Below are positions 57,422-64,000 of a stretch of 64,000 nucleotides of DNA, piece after piece. The notes under the pieces are model-generated. The model had not been told where the DNA came from, did not search any database, and saw nothing but the letters and a program-made list of their open reading frames with translations. The first letter of the stretch is position 1. The number at the start of each line of letters is the position of its first letter. The position numbers and the translations under genes are program-made. The DNA lies in assembly GCA_965197375.1 (NCBI GenBank), contig CBDAMZ010000010.1, positions 434,001 through 498,000 of the forward strand, in the 5' to 3' direction. The stretch comes from CBDAMZ01 sp965197375. GTDB lineage: Bacteria; Acidobacteriota; Vicinamibacteria; Vicinamibacterales; UBA8438.

Positions 57422-58642
57422 ATGCTCGGTGCCGCCCGCCTCTGTCTGATCGCCCTTTCCAGTGCGGTCCTTGCGGCGTCTTCCCAAGCGGAGCCCAAAG
57501 CCACGGATGACGAGTCCCTGACGCGCGGCTACGAACTCGCCTACAACCTCGACCATCAGAAAGCTCTCGAGGTTTTCAAGGCCGCGATCGCCGAACGCCC
57601 CGATGATCCCGCAGGATATCGAAGCGTCTCGGCGATCACCTGGCTGCGTATCCTTTTCCTAAGGGGGACTGTCCTCGTCGACGACTATATGGCAGGGTCG
57701 GTCGGCCGCCCGAGCGGCAAAGCCGAGAAGCCACCGGAAAATCTTGACCAGGTCTTTCGAACGAACATCCAGCGTGCGATCGAGCTCGCCGAGAAGGCAG
57801 TTCGGCAGTCGCCAGATGATCCGGATGCTCACTACGAAGTGGGAGCGGCGTTCGGCCTCGCCGCATCTTATACGGCCTCGGTCGACGGTCAACCACTGCG
57901 CGCATTACGGAATGCCAAGCGGGCCGTCACCGAACACAAGAAGGTGCTCAAGCTTGATCCGAATCGCAAGGATGCCAATCTCATCCCTGGCATCTACCGC
58001 TACATGGTATCGATTCTGCCGACAGCGCCCAGGCTGATGGCCTACTTCGTCGGATTCGATGGCGGCAAGGAGGACGCAATCCGGATGATCAAGGAAGCAG
58101 CCGCCTATCCGAGTGAGGCCCAAACCGAAGCGAAATTCGCGCTGGTGCTCCTTTATAACCGGGAGGAAAAGTACGGCCTGGCCCAAGACGTACTGAGCGA
58201 CCTCAAGCGGCGTTACCCACGCAACCGACTCGTGTGGCTCGAATCGGCGTCAACCTGGCTGCGCGACGACCGGATGGCCATGGCTGAGCTCACACTCTTC
58301 CAAGGCTTCACCAAACTTGCAGCCGACGACCGCACACGCATGTTCGGTGAGGAAGCGGTTTGGCGGCTCAAGCGCGGTACCGCGCGACTTGCGCTCGACC
58401 GAATAGCTGATGCGGGAGCCGACCTCGCCGCCGCGCGAGACGCCGAAGCGCGCCCCTGGGTCAACGGCCGCGCCCACGTCGAGCTGGGCAAGATCGCCGA
58501 CCTCCACGGCAACCGGCCGCGAGCCCTGGAGGAATACAACCGGGGCCGCGAGCTCTGTCGGAAGGCGAAAGACAAGAAGTGCATCGAGGCCGCTGAAGCG
58601 CTCAAAAAAGACGGCTACCCAGATGGGTCCAGCGACCCGTGA
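57422..58642 (+). CDS. Exported TPR-like protein
   Basis: 406 residues. Signal-like start MLGAARLCLIALSSAVLAASSQAE. Repeated helical hairpins follow: HQKALEVFKAAIAERPDDPAGYRSVS, RAIELAEKAVRQSPDDPDAHYEVGAAFGLAASYTASV, NAKRAVTEHKKVLKLDPNRKDANLIPGIYRYMVS, AQDVLSDLKRRYPRN, and RALEEYNRGRELCRKAKDKKC. These are tetratricopeptide units, usually protein-binding scaffolds. No catalytic domain. Function and partners unknown. Confidence 0.8.
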   Translation: MLGAARLCLIALSSAVLAASSQAEPKATDDESLTRGYELAYNLDHQKALEVFKAAIAERPDDPAGYRSVSAITWLRILFLRGTVLVDDYMAGSVGRPSGKAEKPPENLDQVFRTNIQRAIELAEKAVRQSPDDPDAHYEVGAAFGLAASYTASVDGQPLRALRNAKRAVTEHKKVLKLDPNRKDANLIPGIYRYMVSILPTAPRLMAYFVGFDGGKEDAIRMIKEAAAYPSEAQTEAKFALVLLYNREEKYGLAQDVLSDLKRRYPRNRLVWLESASTWLRDDRMAMAELTLFQGFTKLAADDRTRMFGEEAVWRLKRGTARLALDRIADAGADLAAARDAEARPWVNGRAHVELGKIADLHGNRPRALEEYNRGRELCRKAKDKKCIEAAEALKKDGYPDGSSDP

Positions 58643-58661
58643 GCGGGGACTGTATGTTGCC

Positions 58662-59315
58662 TCAGCGCACCATCAACGGAACACTGGCGGTCATGGTTCC
58701 CCAATCGAAACCAAGTTTGCCTTCAGCGGCAGAGATGACCAACTGATCAGCGGGCGTTTCTAGTTCACCCACATCCATTGGCACGTGCGTAAAGTCATGC
58801 TCAGCGTTGTATGCAGTGCCCCATTGACCGGTCTCACTGTTGATGATGAGGTGGAACTCATCGTCCATGTGCGCTGTCCAGAGCGTGTATTCACCAGCTG
58901 GGATATGGGCGTCTCGAAGCATAATGTCTCTGTCGGTCGTTAACGTCGTCGCTTCGTCAGCGCCGAGACGCCACACCGCGTCTGCCATCGGCGGCACGCT
59001 TTCGCCGACCACCCGACCCTTTAGGTACGGTCTGCCATAACTGATCGTGATGTTGGCATCGTTAATGGCCCAATGGACGCTGACGTGCGGGCTCCCGCCG
59101 GCGCCTTCGTGCACCAGCGACGCGTGACCGCCCCCGACCATTTCCATGGCCACCTCAGTTGCTGCGCCGGCGTCGGCGCTGGCGTCCTCACCATGGTCTA
59201 TCTCAGCCATGGCGCCAGGGTCTATTTCATTATTGGACTCACTGCCACCGCCGCATGCGACAAACGCGACCGAGACAAAAGCAACCATCAGTGTCTGAAT
59301 AAATTGGCGCGTCAT
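58662..59315 (-). CDS. DUF2911 lipoprotein
   Basis: 217 residues. N-terminus MTRQFIQTLMVAFVSVAFVAC gives a lipoprotein signal with Cys21. An acidic linker follows (about 25-60), then the DUF2911 domain: HVSVHWAINDANITISYGRPYLKGR, VWRLGADEATTLTTDRDIML, IPAGEYTLWTAHMDDEFHLIINSETGQWGTAYN. Function unknown; common in Bacteroidota and Acidobacteriota. The ATG at 59315 has GGAGGG upstream; the frame opens slightly further up. Confidence 0.87.
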   Translation of the reverse strand: MTRQFIQTLMVAFVSVAFVACGGGSESNNEIDPGAMAEIDHGEDASADAGAATEVAMEMVGGGHASLVHEGAGGSPHVSVHWAINDANITISYGRPYLKGRVVGESVPPMADAVWRLGADEATTLTTDRDIMLRDAHIPAGEYTLWTAHMDDEFHLIINSETGQWGTAYNAEHDFTHVPMDVGELETPADQLVISAAEGKLGFDWGTMTASVPLMVR

Positions 59316-59382
59316 AGTTAATTGGCCCTCCACCAAGCGGGGCACTATAACACGCTTCTAGTGAATGGGGTAGGGGTTCGTC

Positions 59383-60667
59383 TTACCGGTTATCGACGAC
59401 GACCTCTCCACGCTTGATCACCACGGCGATGTTCAACACGTCATAGATGTTCGTCAGCGGATCACCGTCAAGGATGACAATGTCAGCAAGCTTCCCCAGA
59501 TCCAGGGGTCCAGATTTCGTCGCTGAGATCCAAGTAAGTGGCAGCGTTTCGTGTCAGGACTGTAATGATTTCCTCCGGTGAGAAAACTCGGCTGAGCGTC
59601 TCGATCTTGTGAGATATGTCATCGGCCGGATTATTGAGCACCCTGTCTGTACCGAAAGCGATGGTCACCCCATCATCCCAAAGCGTTCGTATGCGCACCA
59701 GTCTTCGATTCATCCGAGCTTCCGATTCAGACGTGTACTCCCGACCTCGGTGGTTTCGCATTACACCACCCTCATCAACTATCGGAGCTCCTCCGCGAGT
59801 CGTCGTTGAGAATGGAATCGATGCCTCTCTGAGTGCTCGGCCAAGGTTGTTTCCGTCAGTGACACCCCTGGTCGGAGGATGTACAAGTCGTTTAGCCCCA
59901 AGCTCGACTGCCCGGAGTGCATCTTCAATCACGGGAGCGTGTGCGATTAAGGGAATATTGTGCAGCTGCGCCTCCTCAGCGATTGCGGCAAGAACATCGT
60001 CGGCCAACTTAGACGTAGGTGTCGGAATAGCTTGATAGACAGCCTTTATCGCGTCAACGTCGGCCTCCGCTAGCTCACGAACCTTCTCACGCGCGATCTC
60101 GGCATCGTCCACCTCGACCGCGAGCGAATCTCGACATAGGTCAGGAGCACCGCCACAGACCGTTGTGGCCGGGTGCCCACCAGGTGCGGTAAAGACGGGG
60201 CCCGAAACGAGCAGGCGTGGACCTTGTAGCTCGCCGAGCTCTATGCGCCGCTTTACCCTCAGGATAGGGCTCGGGTGATCACCAGGAGACAGAGCCGTTG
60301 TGAACCCGCTCTCCAGGTATTTCCTTAGATCCCCGGGAAGTTCCTGTTCGATCCACTCATCCAGCGCTTGTTGGCTCCCTCGCGTTCGGTCTACCAACAG
60401 CAGATGAACATGTGTCTCAATCATTCCAGGCATGACCGTCATGCCTTGCACGTCTATTTCCCGCGTCCCCACCACAGCGGTGGCCGCCCCCTCCGACACA
60501 GAGGCGATCCGGCCGTCCCGGACAACGACCGTGCCTAGCTCGATGGTCCCCCCGTTGCCGTCAAGAATCCTGGCGTTGGTAATCACAAGATCTTGGGCAA
60601 CCAGACCCCGGGCGCCAACGAGGTTCCAAAGGAAGATTAGGCAGATGAGGCGCAGTCGTTTTGTCAT
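59383..60667 (-). pseudogene. Exported amidohydrolase with a C-terminal frameshift
   Basis: As read, the protein ends ...LDLSDEIWTPGSGEAC at 59483, about 30 residues early. If one C of the CCCC run (plus strand GGGG at 59505-59508) is removed, it continues ...EIWTLDLGKLADIVILDGDPLTNIYDVLNIAVVIKRGEVVVDNR to a TAA at 59383-59385, the normal end of imidazolonepropionase-like/prolidase-type amidohydrolases. The rest is normal: signal MTKRLRLICLIFLWNLVGARGLVAQ, HxH in MIETHVHLLL, PLIAHAPVIEDALRAVELGAKRLVHPP. AGGAGG lies nine bases before the ATG at 60667. It may still fold if the tail is dispensable. Confidence 0.8.
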
Positions 60668-60808
60668 TCTTTTCATCCTCCTGGATCCGCCAACAACAAC
60701 ACACCTCCAAACTCGTCGAATACGGCATGCCATTCGCACAGGTGCATGACCTGCTCAGCCGCGCCTCTATTTCTACGACAGAACAGATTGGATGGGCAAT
60801 TGAAGGAA

Positions 60809-60883
60809 TGGTAGCGGTACGGGGATTCGAACCCCGGTCCCGTGGCTGAGAACCACGTATCCTAACCCCTAGACGATACCGCC
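60809..60883 (-). tRNA. tRNA-Glu (CTC)
   Basis: Minus strand, 75 nt including an encoded CCA. Acceptor GGCGGTA pairs with TACCGCT (first pair G-U), the anticodon arm CGTGG-TTCTCAG-CCACG gives anticodon CTC (reads GAG), and the T-arm GGGGTTCGAATCCCC is canonical. The D-arm contains TAGGGGTTAGGA. It lies upstream of the amidohydrolase gene and divergent from the M23 peptidase gene. Confidence 0.95.
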
Positions 60884-60919
60884 GTACGCTGTGACGAGCA
60901 ATCAATCTATTATAGACGT

Positions 60920-62347
60920 GTGATTCGCATCCTGTTCGTCATCGCGTTGGCAGTGTCCGCCGGCCTTGCCGCGGGGCTTTGGGTGTCTGCCGGGCGCGCG
61001 GGAGCGCCAACGATCGAGATCGTTCGACCCACCCGGTTAGTAGGACTCACAGCAGTTTTCGAAGCAACGGTCGAGGCTCCAAACGCCCAGATCACACGAC
61101 TTGATGCAGTCGTCGAACAGAACGGCATCGCTTACCCGCTCTTTTTGCTGGAACGTCCGGCAAGCGCCGAGGTGCGTCAGGAAACCGTCGATCGGATCCG
61201 GATTAGCCGGACGTTCGACCACGAAAGCCATCCGGATCTCCGCTCCGGACCCGCGCGCGTCGTTGTCACGGCCGCGAGACCCGTACTGTTCGGCTTTCGT
61301 GAGCGGACGGCTGAAACCGCGATAGCTATTGAGGTTCGGCTTGACCCTCCACGTCTGGCCGCACTATCGACTTTCCATAACATCAACCACGGCGGCTCCG
61401 AGCTAGTAATTTATCGCGTCACCCCTGAGGATGCGGAGTCGGGAGTCCGTGTGGGCGATCGGCTCTACCCCGGCTATCCCGCGTCCAGCATGGGTGTGGA
61501 AGGTGACGACACGATCCGCGTGGCGCTCTTCGCGCTCCTGCATGACCAGGACCGTGAGACGCCAATTGAGCTGTACGCGCGGGACCCAGCGGGGAACGCA
61601 GCACGCGCCGACTTCGATTACCGGATCTTCCCAACGAAATTCCTCCGCACGAAGATTCCGGTGAGTACCGCGTTTCTCCGACGAGGTGTTCTGCGGATCG
61701 CGGCCCGCGCACCGGAGCTGGCCGACGAGGAGCTCGATGGCTCGGACGCAGACCTGCTTAACCTCTACCTCTCCATTAACAGTGAACTACGCCGGCAAAA
61801 CACCGAGATGATTGCCGGGCTTGCTGCCCAGACCGCTCCGCGCATGTTCTGGGAGGGCCCCTTTAGACAGCTGGCAAATTCCCAGGTCGAATCTAGCTTT
61901 GCCGATCACCGGACGTATTTCTACAAAGGCACAGAGATCGATCAGCAGGTGCACTTGGGCTTCGACCTCGCCTCCACAGCCAACGCGCCGATCCGAGCTG
62001 CCAATCACGGTACGGTGATCTACGCCGACTACCTCGGCATCTTCGGCAACTGCGTGATCATCGACCACGGCATGGGACTGCAGTCGCTCTACGGCCACTT
62101 ATCGTCGATCGACGTAACTCCCGGCCAGCGTGTCGTGCTCGACCAACTGCTGGGACTCAGCGGCCAAACCGGGCTCGCCGGCGGCGACCATCTACACTTC
62201 ACCATGCTGCTGCAGGGCTACCCTGTCACCCCGGTCGAGTGGTGGGACGCGCACTGGATCGAGGACCGCATTCTTCGAAAATTGGGGGAGGCTGCTGGAC
62301 CTGACGCCCACGGACGTCCCTTCACCCCCGCCGACTTGATGACATGA
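60920..62347 (+). CDS. M23-family metallopeptidase, membrane-anchored
   Basis: 475 residues. N-terminal hydrophobic segment (IRILFVIALAVSAGLAAGLWV), an Ig-like region with RPTRLVGLTAVFEATVEAPNAQITRL, and a C-terminal LytM/M23 domain: HLGFDLASTANAPIRAANHGTVIYADYLGIFGNCVIIDHGMGLQSLYGHL and GLAGGDHLHFTM. The Zn ligands are His and Asp of HLGFD and the second His of HLHF, all intact. Role: cell-wall cleavage or activation of amidases. GTG start. Confidence 0.9.
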   Translation: MIRILFVIALAVSAGLAAGLWVSAGRAGAPTIEIVRPTRLVGLTAVFEATVEAPNAQITRLDAVVEQNGIAYPLFLLERPASAEVRQETVDRIRISRTFDHESHPDLRSGPARVVVTAARPVLFGFRERTAETAIAIEVRLDPPRLAALSTFHNINHGGSELVIYRVTPEDAESGVRVGDRLYPGYPASSMGVEGDDTIRVALFALLHDQDRETPIELYARDPAGNAARADFDYRIFPTKFLRTKIPVSTAFLRRGVLRIAARAPELADEELDGSDADLLNLYLSINSELRRQNTEMIAGLAAQTAPRMFWEGPFRQLANSQVESSFADHRTYFYKGTEIDQQVHLGFDLASTANAPIRAANHGTVIYADYLGIFGNCVIIDHGMGLQSLYGHLSSIDVTPGQRVVLDQLLGLSGQTGLAGGDHLHFTMLLQGYPVTPVEWWDAHWIEDRILRKLGEAAGPDAHGRPFTPADLMT

Positions 62348-62454
62348 TCCGGTGCCCACCGCCAGACAGACCGATGTGTCAATTTGCACCTCCTGATTGG
62401 CGTGTGATACTGATGAGGGGTTTTGTTCCCATACTTTGCGCTAGGAGAAACTTA

Positions 62455-63219
62455 ATGCAGCACCGAACCCTGTTGGCGTTTGTTTCATTTTTTGTTCTGG
62501 CGATTGCCTCGGCGTGTGGAGGCGGCTCGGAGGCACCGACCGAATCGGCTGCCCCGGCCGCTCCCGTTTTTGATCCGGCCACGGCCGGCAACATGGCCGG
62601 CATGATCACGCTCGAGGGCACGCCGCCGCCGCCTGAAAAAATCCGGATGAACGCCGACCCCATCTGCCTAAAGGAGGCCACCGATACCGACACCAACTAC
62701 TATGTCGTCGGTGCCGACGGTGGTTTCGGCAACGTCTTCGTGTACGTGAAGGAAGGGCTCGAGGGTCACACGTTCCCGGCTCCCTCTGACAGCGTCACCA
62801 TCGATCAAAACGGTTGCCGCTACATCCCTCACGTGTTCGGGATTCGGGTCGACCAAACGCTCGTGATCCTCAACAGCGACCCGCTGCTCCATAATATTCA
62901 CGTGAGGCCGATATCCAACACGGAGTTCAACATCGGCATACCGGTTCCAGGCATGAAGTTCGAGCGCACCTTCACGACGCCAGAGGTCATGGTGCCGTTC
63001 AAGTGCGACGTGCACGGCTGGATGAACGCTTACGTCGGCGTGCTCGACCACCCGTATTTCGCGGTGACCGGCGAGAATGGATCGTTCGACATCAACAACC
63101 TACCGCCGGGGGATTACGTCGTCGAAGCGTGGCACGAAATGCTAGGCACGCAGACACAGAACGTTACCGTTGGTGAGAAAGCGACGGTCGAACTGTCGTT
63201 TACGTTCATCGCGAACTGA
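62455..63219 (+). CDS. Cupredoxin-like lipoprotein with C-terminal carboxypeptidase-regulatory fold
   Basis: 254 residues. Lipoprotein signal MQHRTLLAFVSFFVLAIASAC, then GGGS linker and an ITLEG domain. Candidate copper ligands: the His of NIHVRP, and Cys, His and Met of VPFKCDVHGWMNAYVGV, the cupredoxin set. The C-terminus (YFAVTGENGSFDINNLPPGDYVVEAWHEMLG) is the carboxypeptidase-regulatory-like fold. Similar proteins are annotated methylamine-utilisation-like or plastocyanin-like and may carry electrons next to oxidases. TAGGAGAAA lies before the ATG; TTGCAC-N18-TACTGA upstream could be its promoter. It precedes heme A synthase. Confidence 0.85.
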   Translation: MQHRTLLAFVSFFVLAIASACGGGSEAPTESAAPAAPVFDPATAGNMAGMITLEGTPPPPEKIRMNADPICLKEATDTDTNYYVVGADGGFGNVFVYVKEGLEGHTFPAPSDSVTIDQNGCRYIPHVFGIRVDQTLVILNSDPLLHNIHVRPISNTEFNIGIPVPGMKFERTFTTPEVMVPFKCDVHGWMNAYVGVLDHPYFAVTGENGSFDINNLPPGDYVVEAWHEMLGTQTQNVTVGEKATVELSFTFIAN

Positions 63220-63309
63220 GTGTGTTCTGTCGCGGCGGAGAGGGCACACCGTCCCGATGACGACCATCCCCCGCCGTCCCACCCGTTCTGTTTTCTCGCC
63301 CGCCGCACC

Positions 63310-64000
63310 ATGCGCTGGCTACACTTTTACACGAAGCTCCTCGCGGCATCATCGCTCCTTCTCATCACGGCCGGGGGTCTCGTCACCAGCACAGGCTCCG
63401 GACTCGCGGTCCCCGACTGGCCTAACACCTACGGCTATTTCATGTTTGCGTTCCCGCTCTCGAAGATGATGGGGGGGATCTTCTACGAACACGGCCATCG
63501 GCTGATTGCAAGCGTCGTTGGCGTGCTGACGATCGGTCTCGCCATTTGGTTGTCGTGGTGTGAGCCGAGGCGATGGGTGCGGCGGTTGGGTTGGCTTGCT
63601 CTGGCGACCATCATCGTACAGGGTGTCTTGGGCGGAATCACCGTGCGGTATTTCTTGCCAGCTCCGATCTCCATCAGCCACGCCGGTCTGGCACAGATCT
63701 TCTTCACCCTGATAGTGAGTTTGTCAGTTTTCACGTCGCCCGCGTGGTTGAAACGGCACGGACAGGTCGACCGCGTGGACGATTACCTCCTCAAGCGGCT
63801 CGCGCTCGTCACGCCGGCCCTCATCTACATCCAGATCCTCATCGGCGCCACCATGCGCCATACGGGTGCGGGACTGGCGATTCCAGACTTCCCGCTGGCC
63901 TTCTGGTCCCTCATCCCGCCGGTGTGGAGCCCGGCGATCGCTATCCACTTCGCACATCGAGTCGGCGCCTTCGTGGTAACGGCTGTCGTCGTGGCCGCCA
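63310..64000 (+). CDS. ctaA: Heme A synthase (COX15/CtaA), cut by the window end
   Basis: 230 residues visible, no stop before the window end. Starts MRWLHFYTKLLAASSLLLITAGGLVTSTGSGLAVPDWPNTYG, with the conserved EHGHRLIAS heme His (about residue 60), GGITVRYFLPAPISISHAGLAQIFF and a later His pair region GATMRHTGAGLAIPDFP. Several membrane helices. It oxidises heme O to heme A for cytochrome c oxidase. Start site by family similarity; no strong ribosome site is seen. Confidence 0.9.
   Translation, partial: MRWLHFYTKLLAASSLLLITAGGLVTSTGSGLAVPDWPNTYGYFMFAFPLSKMMGGIFYEHGHRLIASVVGVLTIGLAIWLSWCEPRRWVRRLGWLALATIIVQGVLGGITVRYFLPAPISISHAGLAQIFFTLIVSLSVFTSPAWLKRHGQVDRVDDYLLKRLALVTPALIYIQILIGATMRHTGAGLAIPDFPLAFWSLIPPVWSPAIAIHFAHRVGAFVVTAVVVAA

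Overview
The window is GC-rich, densely coded bacterial DNA from an unnamed organism. The gene content suggests Acidobacteriota (inference only, moderate confidence): a bacterial tricorn protease and oligopeptidase B, DUF4202/DUF2061 genes tied to sulfate assimilation, a TreT-type trehalose synthase with a DUF5752 partner, several small Cys-anchored lipoproteins and amidohydrolases. There is no rRNA, phage or CRISPR. One tRNA gene (Glu, CTC) and one miniature transposable element are present.

Layout. (1) 0-15 kb, all minus strand: an AMP-ligase (LuxE/PaaK-like), a DUF4399 lipoprotein, an aldehyde dehydrogenase-fold reductase, an ABC ATPase plus a 1,135-residue FtsX-type permease, enoyl-CoA hydratase, tricorn protease, oligopeptidase B and a PQQ-like beta-propeller. 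(2) 15-18 kb: pterin carbinolamine dehydratase, DUF6526, a DECR2-like dehydrogenase and a bile-acid-symporter-family permease. (3) 17.8-26.1 kb: sulfate assimilation. Sat-CysC and DUF4202 read left. DUF2061, cysH, precorrin-2 dehydrogenase, siroheme methyltransferase, siroheme sulfite reductase and an unknown protein read right. The rightward operon is preceded by a near-leaderless 33-codon ORF with a Cys-Cys-Gly-Cys run and then a perfect intrinsic terminator, which looks like a cysteine-sensing attenuator. A MITE sits exactly in the stop codon of the sulfite reductase gene. (4) 26.2-39.6 kb: LysR regulator, gltB-gltD, a NifA-like sigma-54 activator, glnB, glnD and glnA, a compact nitrogen-assimilation block. 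(5) 39.6-45 kb: aldo/keto reductase, SEC-C peptide, amidohydrolase, a broken DUF5752 gene, treT and a quinone oxidoreductase. (6) 45.1-49.4 kb: ACT protein, dapB, dapA, dapD and an M20 deacylase (dapE), lysine/diaminopimelate synthesis by the succinylase route. (7) 49.4-64 kb: tag, a GNAT protein, a metH gene reduced to its first domain plus its C-terminal tail, a sorbosone-dehydrogenase-like protein, an FTR1 iron permease with a clear promoter/operator, DUF3347, a frameshifted proline-racemase-family gene facing an ornithine-cyclodeaminase-family gene with a 72-bp internal duplication, a TPR protein, a DUF2911 lipoprotein, a frameshifted amidohydrolase, tRNA-Glu, an M23 peptidase, a cupredoxin-like lipoprotein and the start of heme A synthase.

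How the genes work together. Sulfate is activated by Sat-CysC, reduced by CysH and the sulfite reductase, and the two siroheme genes supply the cofactor. The glt/gln block takes up ammonium and senses glutamine through GlnD-PII and adenylylatable glutamine synthetase. The lesions (one nonsense codon, four single-base frameshifts, one large deletion and one tandem duplication) all lie between 41.9 and 60.7 kb. Either this flank is decaying or the assembly is weaker there. The sequence alone cannot decide.
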